From assembly GCF_004339015.1 (NCBI RefSeq), contig NZ_SMFQ01000003.1:372001-436000 (forward strand): DNA of 64,000 nucleotides, in the 5' to 3' direction. Numbering within the stretch: position 1 is the stretch's first letter; every line of letters begins with the position of its first letter. Position numbers and translations under genes: made by a program. Of the stretch, positions 30,952 to 40,378 are shown one piece after another. Source of the stretch: Cocleimonas flava. Its GTDB lineage: Bacteria > Pseudomonadota > Gammaproteobacteria > Thiotrichales > Thiotrichaceae. Under the pieces are notes generated by a model. That model was not told where the DNA came from and ran no database searches. It was given only the letters and a program-made list of their open reading frames with translations.

Positions 30952-30971
30952 AAACATAGGCTATGTTCTAG
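30948..30971 (+). terminator. weak hairpin overlapping the stop codon
   Basis: CTAGAAACATA and TATGTTCTAG pair with one bulged A. The stop codon of the upstream gene (30949-30951) is part of the stem. The tail is T-rich but interrupted, so this is a weak or partial terminator with possible read-through to the peroxidase gene. Confidence 0.45.
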
Positions 30972-31021
30972 TTTAATAAGAGTTTTTACACATAACCCCA
31001 ACTAATCTTTAAGTCATTACA

Positions 31022-32488
31022 ATGAAAATAATAACAAAAGTTCTGATTGAGAAATCAGCTTTTATATCTTTGGTATTAGCTACAAGTATTTTATCGTTTG
31101 CAGTCACAGCAAACGTAGAGGCGACCCAGCCTGCAAATACTGCGTCAACTCATCAACACTATGATCCTCAGCTTGATTTAGACTTATCTTCATTGATATC
31201 TCGTTACGCACTTACAGGAACCCCCAAAGCTGATCACCCACTACCTAATATTGAAAGCCCTAAAGCCCAGCTTGGGATGAAACTATTCTATTCAAAAACA
31301 CTGGGTGGAGATAACACAACAGCCTGCGCTAGCTGTCATCACCCAATGTTAGGTGGCGGTGATGATTTATCGCTTTCAATCGGGGTTGATTCAAAGAATC
31401 CGGATGTACTAGGCTCTGATCGTAAATTGATCGGCAAAAAACACGCTCAGGTCCCTAGAAATGCCCCAACAACGTTTAATGTCGCTTTCTGGAAAAAAGT
31501 CTTATTCCACGATATGAGAATAGAACGTGTCGGCAAGTATGACATTCATACACCTGATATGAGCTATCCAAAACCGGATGCACTCGCGGGTGAGACTCTA
31601 GTACAGGCTCAGGCACGCTTTCCGATAACATCGGTCGAAGAGATGCGCGGTGGTTATTTAAACGATTCACATAATCAAACACTACGCAGAGCGCTTGCAT
31701 CAAGACTTCAGGAAAACTGGCTGGAAGAATTTAGAAAAGGCTTTGAAGATCCCAATGGTAATGTAGAAGATTTAATCACCGAGCAAAACTATTCAGAGGC
31801 TATCGCTGAATACGAACGTTCACAGGTGTTTATCAACAATCCCTGGAAGGCTTATGTAGAAGGCGACAAACAGGCTATTTCTGCATCAGCGAAGAAAGGT
31901 GCATGGTTGTTTTATACCGATCAGAAAGACGGCGGTGCTGGTTGTGCATCTTGTCACTCAGGTGATTTCTTTACCGATGAGAAAGCCTATAACACTGCAA
32001 TACCTCAAATAGGCGTTGGAAAACAGAACGGCAAAACCGGTAATAATGATTACGGATGCAGTTTAATCACAAACAATCCAAAAGATAAATTCCGTTTCCG
32101 TACGCCATCACTGCTTAATGTAGAGATGACAGGCCCTTGGGGACACGACGGCGCATATACATCACTGGAAGCTATTACTCGTCACATGCTGTCACCTGTA
32201 GAGTCTGCCAAGCGTTATGAGACTAAACAACTTAAGCAGAAATCAATCGATACACGATTTGTGAAAGAAAATACTTTAGAAGCAATAGCAGAAGGCATTG
32301 ATTTAAAGGCAAAACCAAATCTAGTTGAGGACGACGTTACCCATCTGGTAAGTTTCTTAAAAACTTTGACAGACCCTTGTGTCAAAGATCGTGCCTGCAT
32401 GTCTAAATGGATACCCGATGTGGGTGATAATGATCCAGACGGACAAATGTTACATGCGATTAATGCGAGAACTGGTAAACCTCTGTAA
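31022..32488 (+). CDS. di-heme cytochrome c peroxidase (CcpA/MauG family)
   Basis: 488 residues, periplasmic, with a signal peptide of about 30 residues. Two CxxCH heme sites are present: CASCH at 102-106 and CASCH at 308-312, in the arrangement of bacterial di-heme peroxidases. FRTPSLLNVEMTGPWGHDGAYTSLEAITRHML provides the typical distal region of the second domain. The protein is longer than classic CcpA (about 320), as in MauG-like and cytochrome-c-peroxidase-like paralogues. It probably reduces peroxide or oxidises a partner protein; the substrate is not deducible. Confidence 0.88.
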   Translation: MKIITKVLIEKSAFISLVLATSILSFAVTANVEATQPANTASTHQHYDPQLDLDLSSLISRYALTGTPKADHPLPNIESPKAQLGMKLFYSKTLGGDNTTACASCHHPMLGGGDDLSLSIGVDSKNPDVLGSDRKLIGKKHAQVPRNAPTTFNVAFWKKVLFHDMRIERVGKYDIHTPDMSYPKPDALAGETLVQAQARFPITSVEEMRGGYLNDSHNQTLRRALASRLQENWLEEFRKGFEDPNGNVEDLITEQNYSEAIAEYERSQVFINNPWKAYVEGDKQAISASAKKGAWLFYTDQKDGGAGCASCHSGDFFTDEKAYNTAIPQIGVGKQNGKTGNNDYGCSLITNNPKDKFRFRTPSLLNVEMTGPWGHDGAYTSLEAITRHMLSPVESAKRYETKQLKQKSIDTRFVKENTLEAIAEGIDLKAKPNLVEDDVTHLVSFLKTLTDPCVKDRACMSKWIPDVGDNDPDGQMLHAINARTGKPL

Positions 32489-32578
32489 TGGGTGTAATAG
32501 CCTAGTCGTTATTGGCTATTGATAAGCCTAAAACACTGCTCTCCAATTTTTTAAAAGTCCCCTTAATGTTACTTATAT

Positions 32579-33583
32579 TTAAATAGCGTTGAGTTCTTCT
32601 AAAGACCAACGTGGTTTGGGTTGAATTTCCGCAGGTTCAGTTTGCCCCGCCTGTAAACGTAAAGCGCCAGCGTAAGCAATCATAGCGCCGTTATCAGTAC
32701 AATATTTCATCGGAGGAAAGAATACATCTGCCGGAAGTTCTTGCAGTTTTTCTCTGAGTCGCTTATTTGCCCCAACACCACCGGCGATAATTAAACGCTT
32801 CGCTTCGGCATCTTTTAAAGCACGCTTACATTTTATGAATAAGGTATCGACAACCGCTTCCTGAAAGGCGTGAGAAATATTTGCTTTAACCTGTTCAGTC
32901 TTGGTCGATGAATTCCAGGTCGTTAATGCGAATGTTTTCAAGCCACTATAACTAAAATCTAATCCGCCCTGGCGAATCATGGGACGTGGAAAGTCATACG
33001 CACCTGGCTCACCTTTTTCTGCTAATGCAGCAAGTACGGGACCACCAGGATAACCTAAACCTAGCATTTTAGCCGTTTTATCGAAGGCTTCGCCCACCGC
33101 ATCATCCAAAGATTCACCCATTATTCTGTAATCACCGATGGCTTTAACTTCTACCAACATGGTGTGTCCACCTGAGACCAGCAAAGCAACAAAAGGGAAA
33201 TCTATGGTTTGGTTTTCATCAAGCATCGGTGCCAGTAAATGACCTTCCATGTGATGTACGCCAACCGCTGGAATACCTAGACCCCACGCTAACGAACGCC
33301 CTATAGAAGCACCTACCATGAGTGCACCGATTAATCCGGGGCCGCGAGTATATGCAATGCCATCGATATCTTTAAAACTAAGACCGGATTCTTTCAGCGC
33401 AGCTTTAATTAAAGGCGTGGTTTTTTGGATATGATCACGTGAAGCAAGCTCAGGCACAACCCCACCGTATTCAGCATGTAAGGCTACCTGTGAATATAAC
33501 TGATCAGCGATAAGACCTTTATCAGTATCGTAGATTGCGATGCCGGTTTCATCGCATGATGATTCAATGCCTAGAACTTTCAT
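32579..33583 (-). CDS. tsaD: tRNA N6-adenosine threonylcarbamoyltransferase TsaD
   Basis: 334 residues, normal for bacterial TsaD. It transfers threonylcarbamoyl to A37 of ANN-decoding tRNAs as part of the TsaBDE complex. The N-terminal [14 protein letters not shown] is diagnostic, metal-binding His are in [10 protein letters not shown] (H111, H115), and the ASKHA-type motifs [15 protein letters not shown] and [14 protein letters not shown] are intact. Gene-end signals are not obvious downstream, where the peroxidase gene converges. Confidence 0.97.
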   Translation of the reverse strand: MKVLGIESSCDETGIAIYDTDKGLIADQLYSQVALHAEYGGVVPELASRDHIQKTTPLIKAALKESGLSFKDIDGIAYTRGPGLIGALMVGASIGRSLAWGLGIPAVGVHHMEGHLLAPMLDENQTIDFPFVALLVSGGHTMLVEVKAIGDYRIMGESLDDAVGEAFDKTAKMLGLGYPGGPVLAALAEKGEPGAYDFPRPMIRQGGLDFSYSGLKTFALTTWNSSTKTEQVKANISHAFQEAVVDTLFIKCKRALKDAEAKRLIIAGGVGANKRLREKLQELPADVFFPPMKYCTDNGAMIAYAGALRLQAGQTEPAEIQPKPRWSLEELNAI

Positions 33584-33691
33584 AAATGCGCTTACATATC
33601 CTATTGATAATAATCAGGTAAGAAACAAGAAAGCTATTCTACAAGGTAGTCTAGCTTTCAGAAAACATTTTTTGAAATGTAACAAATACCA

Positions 33692-35032
33692 TTAACTCTG
33701 ATTAGAGCTCGATGTGTTTCCGCTACTTTTCTTTTTGGCTTGTGCGTTTTGACCACCACGTCTACTCGAATTCTTATTACCGCTTTTATTCGCGTTATTA
33801 CGATTTCTGTAATTGGTTTTCTTATTTGGGCGACCACTACCACCCCCCGGCTTACGGGCAGGTTTTTGCTGGTCGTTCAGTGATGTTACAGGAACATCGT
33901 GATCAGGCTCAAAACCATCGATTAACTTACGCTCTAATAAGCGTCCAATTAATTTTTCAATATCTCTAAGTTGTTTGATCTCATCAGCGCTGACTAATGA
34001 AACCGCCTGACCTACTTCTCCAGCGCGTCCTGTACGACCAATTCTATGTACATAATCCTCAGGAACATTTGGTAGATCGAAGTTAACAACCTGAGGTAAC
34101 TGGTTGATATCTATACCTCTGGCAGCGATATCGGTTGCTACCAACACTCGCACATTATTCTTTTTAAATGCGGCTAATGCTTTTGTTCTCGCACCCTGGC
34201 TTTTATTACCGTGAATGGCTACTGCAGTAATCTGGTTCTTTTCTAATTGACGAGTAAGTCGATCAGCACCGTGTTTGGTACGTGAAAAAACTAATACCTG
34301 TTCCCAATTATTGTCATGTATCAGGTGAGCCAGCAATTCTGACTTCTGCTTTTTATCGACAGGACAAATCCACTGCTTAACCGTATCTGCCGTTGTATTT
34401 CTTGGTGTTACTGAAATCTCAACCGGATCATTCACCAATGTCTTTGCCAGTTTGCGAATTTCATTCGAGAACGTGGCTGAAAATAACAAGTTCTGTCTTT
34501 GACTAGGCAGATGGTAAATGATTTTACGGATATCGTGGATGAATCCCATATCCAACATGCGGTCGGCTTCATCCAGTACCAAAATTTCTAAATCATCAAA
34601 CTTCACTGCTTTTTGATGATGTAAATCCAGCAATCTTCCCGGTGTAGCGACCAGAATATCTGTACCGCGTTGAAGACGTTTAATCTGCGGGTTAATTTTC
34701 ACCCCGCCAAAAACAACCGTAGAGGTCAATTTTAAGTGTTTGCCATAGGCTTCAACACTTTCCTGAATCTGTGCTGCTAACTCACGGGTTGGTGTGATAA
34801 TTAAGGTTCTAACCTGTTTAGCTTTGGGTGGCTGACCTTTTCTGAGTAATTCTAGTATCGGTAAGGTAAAACCTGCTGTTTTACCAGTACCTGTCTGTGC
34901 TGCAGCCATTAGATCTCTGCCTTTTAATACGGCAGGAATTGCTTGTGCTTGAATGGGTGAAGGTTCGGTATAACCTTTTCGTGATAGTGCTTTTAGGATG
35001 TCTTCTGACAATCCTAGGTCTTCAAATTTCAT
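33692..35032 (-). CDS. rhlE: DEAD-box RNA helicase, RhlE-like
   Basis: 446 residues. The Q motif (SPIQAQAIP), Walker A AQTGTGKT (45-52), DEAD near 155, SAT (SATFSNE) and [10 protein letters not shown] are all present. The ordering and the [28 protein letters not shown] start are RhlE-like. The C-terminal ~60 residues are basic, Asn/Gly/Ser rich ([21 protein letters not shown]), a usual RNA-binding tail. The start has AGAGA seven bases upstream. The symbol is by similarity; RhlE paralogues are common. Confidence 0.9.
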   Translation of the reverse strand: MKFEDLGLSEDILKALSRKGYTEPSPIQAQAIPAVLKGRDLMAAAQTGTGKTAGFTLPILELLRKGQPPKAKQVRTLIITPTRELAAQIQESVEAYGKHLKLTSTVVFGGVKINPQIKRLQRGTDILVATPGRLLDLHHQKAVKFDDLEILVLDEADRMLDMGFIHDIRKIIYHLPSQRQNLLFSATFSNEIRKLAKTLVNDPVEISVTPRNTTADTVKQWICPVDKKQKSELLAHLIHDNNWEQVLVFSRTKHGADRLTRQLEKNQITAVAIHGNKSQGARTKALAAFKKNNVRVLVATDIAARGIDINQLPQVVNFDLPNVPEDYVHRIGRTGRAGEVGQAVSLVSADEIKQLRDIEKLIGRLLERKLIDGFEPDHDVPVTSLNDQQKPARKPGGGSGRPNKKTNYRNRNNANKSGNKNSSRRGGQNAQAKKKSSGNTSSSNQS

Positions 35033-35198
35033 GATAATCTCTTTATCTCGTTATTGTGTTCTTTTATTATTTTCAAGGAGAAAGATGATCAAAGAACACT
35101 GCACAATAATTGCATTATTGTTAATCGCGGGAGGTTACAGCATAAGCAAGCATAGTGCTATGATAATCAGGTTTTAAGAGCTTGATTGAGCAACTATT

Positions 35199-35642
35199 AT
35201 GAAAATATGGGTCGATGCGGACGCTTGTCCAACTCCAATTAAAGAAATCATCTTTCGCTTAGCTGCACGTAAGGAAATTATAACGACCCTGATTGCGAAT
35301 CACGCGATGCGAATTCCGCCCTCACCCTATATTAAATTTACGCAAGTCGCCTCTGGATTTGATGTTGCTGATAATGAAATCGTAAAGCGCCTGGAACCAG
35401 GTGATTTAGTGATTACTCAGGATATTCCGCTAGCAGCTGAAGCTATTGAGAAAGGTGCTGTGGCATTGAATCCGCGTGGCGAGTTATATACCACCGAAAA
35501 TATAAAACAGCGTTTGAATATGCGTGATTTTATGGAAACCTTACGTTCCAGCGGGATTAATTCGTCTGGCCCGGCACCACTAAACCATAAAGACCGTCAA
35601 AACTTTGCAAATAGTCTTGATAGGTTGCTTCATCAAAATTAG
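35199..35642 (+). CDS. yaiI: YaiI/YqxD family (UPF0178, DUF188) protein
   Basis: 147 residues, the normal length. It begins [21 protein letters not shown], continues [38 protein letters not shown] and ends [22 protein letters not shown], all typical of the family, a predicted PIN-like nuclease fold of unknown role. Its last 86 bases overlap the 3' end of the convergent peptidase gene. Confidence 0.92.
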   Translation: MKIWVDADACPTPIKEIIFRLAARKEIITTLIANHAMRIPPSPYIKFTQVASGFDVADNEIVKRLEPGDLVITQDIPLAAEAIEKGAVALNPRGELYTTENIKQRLNMRDFMETLRSSGINSSGPAPLNHKDRQNFANSLDRLLHQN

Positions 35643-36576
35643 TCGCTAATTTATTATCCGTTGTGGTCTTTGCATACTGACGCACAATAGGTTTTGCCGC
35701 TACCGTCGCTTTACCCGCAAGGAATATAGAAGGATCAACTTCTGTTTCATTGAGCGCTACTTCAAGATGCAAATGTGGTCCGGTTGAAACCCCTGTACTT
35801 CCCACCAGTCCAATCACATCTTCAGGGGTAACCTTCTGGCCCACTTCGACTAAAATTTCTCTTAAATGTGAATAACGGGTGATTACCGTATTCCCATGCT
35901 TAATATCGACATTATTACCGTAGCCTGACTTTCTGCCGGCAAAAACTACCGTTCCCTCACCCATTGCCTGAACATTGCTACCCGCTATTGCTGCGATATC
36001 AATACCCGAATGCATTCTTATATTGCCGTGTATGGGATGTTTTCTCATACCAAAGCCTGATGATAAAAATCCATCTTTTACCGGAAAGTTACTGATCTTT
36101 ATTACTTTGGAAGAAAACTGTTTAAGTTTTGCAGTGTCCTTAAGAGTTTTATCCAACGCCTTTTTCACTAGCTTGTTTGATTTTGTTGTTAAAGCAGGCT
36201 CAGCAGGCTCTTCATCGTTATTCAAAACAGTAACTGCATTATTTTGATCAAAATCACCGACACTCACTTCAGTGACTATCTTAACCGTATTGGTAGTTTT
36301 ATTTTCAACGATGGATTGTTGTTTAGCATTAGCCACGGGAACGCTTCTCATTTCTACAGGTACAAACTTGTTAGAATGGATATCGTTGTAGTCTGCCCCA
36401 TCTACGTCAACCGCGGCAAGCTTAAGTACTGGTTTAATAACCACGGGCTCATTTTGAGCAATGTTCATATTGACCACAAATACAATAGCAATTAAAACGA
36501 TCAGACTAGCGATTAAAAACATAGAAGGTTTAATAACGCCACTTCTATTGGTGGCATTACAATTGAAAATATCCAT
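35557..36576 (-). CDS. M23-family (LytM) peptidase, membrane-anchored
   Basis: 339 residues. One N-terminal membrane helix ([21 protein letters not shown]), a low-complexity linker (about 40-170), and a LytM/M23 zinc-metallopeptidase domain: [23 protein letters not shown] carrying the Zn ligand His and Asp, [22 protein letters not shown], and HLHLEV with the HxH motif. It cleaves or regulates cleavage of peptidoglycan cross-links in the periplasm. The last ~29 residues are encoded antisense to yaiI; the domain itself ends before that, so the overlap affects only a C-terminal extension. Confidence 0.9.
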   Translation of the reverse strand: MDIFNCNATNRSGVIKPSMFLIASLIVLIAIVFVVNMNIAQNEPVVIKPVLKLAAVDVDGADYNDIHSNKFVPVEMRSVPVANAKQQSIVENKTTNTVKIVTEVSVGDFDQNNAVTVLNNDEEPAEPALTTKSNKLVKKALDKTLKDTAKLKQFSSKVIKISNFPVKDGFLSSGFGMRKHPIHGNIRMHSGIDIAAIAGSNVQAMGEGTVVFAGRKSGYGNNVDIKHGNTVITRYSHLREILVEVGQKVTPEDVIGLVGSTGVSTGPHLHLEVALNETEVDPSIFLAGKATVAAKPIVRQYAKTTTDNKLATNFDEATYQDYLQSFDGLYGLVVPGQTN

Positions 36577-36661
36577 ACTGATTTCACAGGGGCATAGGGA
36601 TTTTGAATATTAGCACAGTGGTTTATCTGATTTCAATCACCCATTTGGGTAATTAATAACC

Positions 36662-36693
36662 AAGCCACCCCCCTACTTATGAGGACTTTTTTG
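36662..36693 (+). repeat. CACCCCCC element copy 9
   Basis: Core CACCCCCCTACTT at 36666-36678, then ATGAGGA and a six-T run. It lies between two minus-strand genes (TauE-like, then M23), so the C-rich-to-T direction is antisense to both. Confidence 0.85.
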
Positions 36694-36733
36694 ATTCTAT
36701 ATAATCGAAATACGTAATTAAGTCCTAATGTTA

Positions 36734-36776
36734 AGGCAAGCCGTTATGTTGAGGTAAGCTGTTGTGTTTAGGTAAG
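36734..36776. repeat. 18-bp tandem duplication at the end of the TauE-like gene
   Basis: Units at 36734-36751 and 36752-36769 match at 14 of 18 positions, with a third partial unit (AGGTAAG) entering the coding sequence. The stop codon (36768-36770) falls within it. Confidence 0.6.
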
Positions 36777-37529
36777 TACAACCTTGATTAAACCGATAAT
36801 TGAAAGACAACATAAAGCAATCAGCACAATACGCTTCAGGGTTCTCTCAGTAAGAATAATGAATAATTTAGAACCGTAGGTTATCCCAATCAGCATTGGC
36901 AATATCAAAATAGCGGTGGTGAAGAATATTTCCTGATGCAGCAAGCCATTAAAATAAGCAGATACAAAAAAGGTAGGTTCTACAATAAAGAAGTAAACAA
37001 CCGCTGTGGCTCGAATGGTTCTGATAGGAAAGTTCGAACTGGTTAGCATTGACGCCAGAAATATCCCACCAATGGCTGCCATTCCATCATAAAAACCGGC
37101 AATCAGTCCTGTGGTATTTAATCGTATTTGTGTGACAGGTTTTTTAAAAGTAAATCTCGATAAACTAAAGGCTACGATAAACAATAAATAAACACTGATG
37201 AGTATTTGATGATAATCAGGATTTATATTGGCTAACAGTAGTACACCCAGAATATTACCTATCACTGCTGTAATAATCAGAGCTTTTAGTACTTTAAAAT
37301 CGATATCCACTTTGACATTTTTAAGCATAAACAAAGAGGCAATGATTTCCATAAGGATAACCATCACCACGATATATTTTACTTCCAACCAAAAGCTGGT
37401 ACTTGCGACCACTAACGCAGAAAAGCCAAAACCAATACAACCACGTACGATTGCGGCCAAAAACACGACACCAGCGAGTAATACTAATTGGCCGTAGCTA
37501 TCAATGAATAAAAAATCCAGGAAATTCAT
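36768..37529 (-). CDS. TauE/SafE (DUF81) family membrane permease
   Basis: 253 residues with about eight hydrophobic helices and the family start GQLVLLAGVVFLAAIVRGCIGFGFSAL, then LNTTGLIAGFYDGMAAIGGIFLASML in the second repeat. Members export sulfite, sulfoacetate or other sulfur-containing anions. The neighbours give no substrate clue. No strong ribosome binding site precedes the ATG. Confidence 0.87.
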   Translation of the reverse strand: MNFLDFLFIDSYGQLVLLAGVVFLAAIVRGCIGFGFSALVVASTSFWLEVKYIVVMVILMEIIASLFMLKNVKVDIDFKVLKALIITAVIGNILGVLLLANINPDYHQILISVYLLFIVAFSLSRFTFKKPVTQIRLNTTGLIAGFYDGMAAIGGIFLASMLTSSNFPIRTIRATAVVYFFIVEPTFFVSAYFNGLLHQEIFFTTAILILPMLIGITYGSKLFIILTERTLKRIVLIALCCLSIIGLIKVVLT

Positions 37530-37653
37530 TAGTGTAGTGTTATTTTCACGGCATTTGGACCTTAAGGGGAGAAAGAGTTCGGCAGAGAAACGGGATTCTG
37601 TCTATTTGATGGTCATACTGAAATAGTGCTAATAATGCATCAAATCAGGAACA

Positions 37654-38067
37654 TCAGGTGTGGCATATTGGGGAATCATCCGGGTTTTCGACACTGCTAA
37701 CAATGGTCTCGACGAATGCATTGAATTCATCCATTGAAATAACCTCCAGCATGCGATTCATGACATCGGGATTAACCTGAGCGACCGTTTGCTTGCCACC
37801 CGCTAATTGAATGTAGATACCGGCAGCATTGGTTTCGGTATCAGTGTCTTGCATCGCTTCTTCGAGCAATTTCTGATCCTCTTCGCCTAATACCTCATGG
37901 TAATCATCGAGCTCGTCCCATAGATCATCTGCGATATCTTCAGAGGTTTTGATCACGATTGTGTCTAACATCGGGTCAATAAACTCTTCCCACGCCAAAG
38001 ATTTCTTATCCAAAAAAGCAGTAAACTTTTCCGCGATTTCGCGATTAAAAAACAAATATTCCAACAT
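37654..38067 (-). CDS. acidic hypothetical protein
   Basis: 137 residues, strongly acidic in the middle (DDLWDELDDYHEVLGEEDQKLLEEAMQDTDTE), no membrane segment or signal peptide. The layout (MLEYLFFNREIAEKFTAFL, GIYIQLAGGKQTVAQVNPDVMNRML, then DEFNAFVETIVSSVENPDD) looks like a family conserved among gammaproteobacteria, but I do not know a function. It is 45 bases upstream of the SDR gene on the same strand and may be co-transcribed with it. Confidence 0.75.
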   Translation of the reverse strand: MLEYLFFNREIAEKFTAFLDKKSLAWEEFIDPMLDTIVIKTSEDIADDLWDELDDYHEVLGEEDQKLLEEAMQDTDTETNAAGIYIQLAGGKQTVAQVNPDVMNRMLEVISMDEFNAFVETIVSSVENPDDSPICHT

Positions 38068-38112
38068 TTATTTCATCTCTCACAGTATCTTATGATTGAT
38101 TAATCACGCTGA

Positions 38113-38955
38113 TTAATCGTTTAGCTCACCGCCCGCTACTTTAAGAATAAATTTATCCATCCACTTGGTAGGCAGTATACGTTTTAGCGTTCCCATAATA
38201 TAGGTTGGCTTAGTAACGTAATAATGCGCTTGTGGATTGTCTTTTTCCAGTGCATGAATCACTTTTTCCAATACAGCCTCGGGAGGAAGCGTAAATGAAT
38301 CGGTGTTGCCTTCTTTCTCCAGACGTTGAAGTGTTTTGCGATAGCGATCTCGATGCACGCTGGCTTCCATATCTACATTCGCTTTCAGCGCCAACAAAGC
38401 ATTAGGTCGAAAACGACTTTCGATAGGCCCAGGTTCAATCAATGACACTTTGATATTGGTGTCTGAAAGCTCTAAACGAAGAGTGTCTGCAAACCCTTCA
38501 ATCGCGTATTTACTGGCGTTGTACGCACCACGAAACGGCAGAGAAACCAAACCAAGTACCGAACTATTAAAAATCACCCGCCCTCGATTATTCTGACGCA
38601 TCATCACTAATAGACGATTGTTCAGCTCCATCCAGCCAAATACATTAGCGGCGAATTGTTTCTCAATGGTTTCACGCGTCAGGTCTTCAACCGCTCCAGG
38701 TTGGCCGTATGCGCCATTATGGAAAACGGCGTAAAGATTGGTTCCGACTAATAGCATCAACTCATTCGCTAAATCCTGAACGCTTTCTGAGTCGGCATAA
38801 TCAAGCTTCAAACATTTAAACCCTTCGCCGATTAAACGCTTTACATCCTCATCGGTTCTCGCCGTCACATAAACGTTATAATCACGTGCCATCAAACCTT
38901 TTGCGACATGATAACCAATACCGCTTGAGCAACCTGTTACTAATACTGTTTCCAT
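38113..38955 (-). CDS. short-chain dehydrogenase/reductase (SDR)
   Basis: 280 residues. The NAD(P) motif is TGCSSGIG (7-14), the catalytic Ser is in FNSSVLGLVSLP and the YNASK active-site motif is followed by YAIEGFADTLRLEL. IEPGPIESRF then matches the 17-beta-hydroxysteroid dehydrogenase-like branch of classical SDRs. The C-terminal ~60 residues (HYYVTKPTYIMGTLKRILPTKWMDKFILKVA) are hydrophobic/basic and may bind membrane. Substrate unknown. Confidence 0.88.
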   Translation of the reverse strand: METVLVTGCSSGIGYHVAKGLMARDYNVYVTARTDEDVKRLIGEGFKCLKLDYADSESVQDLANELMLLVGTNLYAVFHNGAYGQPGAVEDLTRETIEKQFAANVFGWMELNNRLLVMMRQNNRGRVIFNSSVLGLVSLPFRGAYNASKYAIEGFADTLRLELSDTNIKVSLIEPGPIESRFRPNALLALKANVDMEASVHRDRYRKTLQRLEKEGNTDSFTLPPEAVLEKVIHALEKDNPQAHYYVTKPTYIMGTLKRILPTKWMDKFILKVAGGELND

Positions 38956-39019
38956 AAAAAACCTCTGAGAATACGAGTGTGGTTATATAAATTGCCAGTA
39001 TCGTAACAAGTAAAAAGTT

Positions 39020-39052
39020 AAAACACACCCCCCCACTTACAGGCGATTTTTG
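39020..39052 (+). repeat. CACCCCCC element copy 10 (5' leader)
   Basis: Core CACCCCCCCACTT at 39026-39038, then ACAGGCG and a five-T run. It lies in the divergent spacer between the SDR and the hydrolase genes, about 50 bases upstream of the hydrolase start and in sense for it. Confidence 0.85.
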
Positions 39053-39101
39053 TTTTATAATCCTCCTATTCAATTAACTGCGACGTAACACATTCATTAC
39101 A

Positions 39102-39647
39102 ATGAAGATTAAAATATTAACGCTTCCTGGTTATCTGGGATCTGATGTAGGTCATTGGCAATCAATCTGGGAACAGCAGCTAGAAAATATCGAACGTGTT
39201 GAACAAGACAATTGGGAATTTCCACAGTTAACTGAATGGCTGGTTACTTTAGATACGCATATTCAGAAAACGGATGAGCCAATAGTGCTAGTCAGTCATA
39301 GTCTGGGTTGTTCATTGCTGAATCATTGGGCTTCCACCTTTCAATCTAAAAAGGTTATCGGTGCTTTACTGGTTGCACCTGCGGATATCGAATCCGATCG
39401 ACATACACCCGATATATTAAGAAATTTTGCCCCCATGCCGAAACAGACGCTACCGTTTCCCAGCATTGTGGTGAGCAGCGATAATGACCCTTATGTATCG
39501 ATTCAGCGTGCTGAATATTTTGCAGAATGCTGGGGCAGTCGTTTCATCAACTGCGGTTCGCATGGTCATTTAAATGCTGAGTCTGATCTGGGTGATTGGC
39601 CGTTTGGACAGGACTTAGTTAAGAACCTAGTTAAGAGCCTAGCCTAA
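39102..39647 (+). CDS. RBBP9/YdeN-family alpha/beta hydrolase
   Basis: 181 residues. It starts ILTLPGYLGSDVGHWQSIWE, has the nucleophile elbow SHSLGC, the acidic residue in VVSSDNDPYVSIQRAEYFA and the His in CGSHGHLNAES, so the Ser-Asp-His triad is complete. It is a serine hydrolase of unknown substrate. The C-terminus ends in a short repeated motif (LVKNLVKSLA), reflecting a local DNA duplication (AAGAACCTAGTT / AAGAGCCTAGCC). Confidence 0.9.
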   Translation: MKIKILTLPGYLGSDVGHWQSIWEQQLENIERVEQDNWEFPQLTEWLVTLDTHIQKTDEPIVLVSHSLGCSLLNHWASTFQSKKVIGALLVAPADIESDRHTPDILRNFAPMPKQTLPFPSIVVSSDNDPYVSIQRAEYFAECWGSRFINCGSHGHLNAESDLGDWPFGQDLVKNLVKSLA

Positions 39648-39720
39648 AACTTGGCAGAGGAGTTAAACCATGAATGAAAAAATCAGTATTTAAGGCGTCG
39701 TAATAGTATTAAACATTTAT

Positions 39721-39753
39721 TAAGTCACCCCCCTACTTTGGAGCACTTTTTTA
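39721..39753 (+). repeat. CACCCCCC element copy 11
   Basis: Core CACCCCCCTACTT at 39726-39738, then TGGAGC, ACTT and a T-run; AAGT before the core can pair with ACTT after it. It is in terminator orientation downstream of the hydrolase gene, between convergent genes. Confidence 0.88.
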
Positions 39754-39799
39754 GTGTTTTTTTTAGAGCGCTTTTTAAGAGAACTGGTTTAAACAATTT

Positions 39800-40228
39800 T
39801 TAGACCGTTTCCTTTTGCGTTTTTTTCAATAAAGAAAAGGCCTGTTTCATCGTCCCTTCATAATACCAAACCAAAGCGCACATTAAATATAAAGACAGTG
39901 ACGCCAAAAAATTCACATCTCTCATTAACGCTAATGCTACAGGATCTTTAAAATACCAATAAATAGCGTAACTGCCGTCGATACAGAACCAGACTATAAA
40001 TAACATTAAAGGTAGTTTTGACCATTGTCTTTCGGTCAAAACATGCAAACTCCATGAAGCAGTTAAATAGCTAAGAGTTGCCATGATAATACTGATAGGA
40101 ATATCCCAATCAGGTGCTTTGTAATAGAACGAACCGACAATCAACAAAGACAATCCAATAGCGAAAGTAAACAACTTCCACGGTCTTTTATATTCAATGA
40201 GTAATGTTTCCGATAACTTTTCTATCAA
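39800..40228 (-). CDS. hypothetical four-helix membrane protein
   Basis: 142 residues with about four hydrophobic segments (20-36, 44-62, 72-90, 105-123) and a basic C-terminus. The WFCIDGSYAIYWYFKDPVALALMRD stretch is the most distinctive. I recognise no family. Codon use is like that of its neighbours, and it lies downstream of creD on the same strand but beyond a terminator. Confidence 0.72.
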   Translation of the reverse strand: MIEKLSETLLIEYKRPWKLFTFAIGLSLLIVGSFYYKAPDWDIPISIIMATLSYLTASWSLHVLTERQWSKLPLMLFIVWFCIDGSYAIYWYFKDPVALALMRDVNFLASLSLYLMCALVWYYEGTMKQAFSLLKKTQKETV

Positions 40229-40295
40229 TTTAAAACCTCAATATTGTGTGCAGATATACATTTTGTTTTAGCTTGGGATATCGCCACACCGTTAC

Positions 40296-40331
40296 CAAAA
40301 AGTACCCCGAATACGAAACCGTATATCGGGG
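40296..40331 (-). terminator. intrinsic terminator of creD-like gene
   Basis: CCCCGA-ATACG and CGTAT-ATCGGGG pair around AAAC with one extra base, followed on the minus strand by a T-run (positions 40297-40301). Confidence 0.82.
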
Positions 40332-40378
40332 CAAATGCTTGGGGTTAAGCGTTAAAATATAATTATAATATCGATGTA

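Noticed and set aside
32496-32520. AATAGCC / GGCTATT hairpin after the peroxidase gene as a terminator
   Set aside because: Seven-bp stem with a long loop and no T-run; too weak to list.
33838-33860. CACCCCCCGGCTTACGGGC in the RhlE tail
   Set aside because: It comes from the Gly-rich basic tail (KPGGGSGRP) and does not match the core beyond the C-run.
38882-39073. Small minus-strand ORF over the SDR start
   Set aside because: It overlaps the SDR gene out of frame and includes an element copy; no ribosome binding site.
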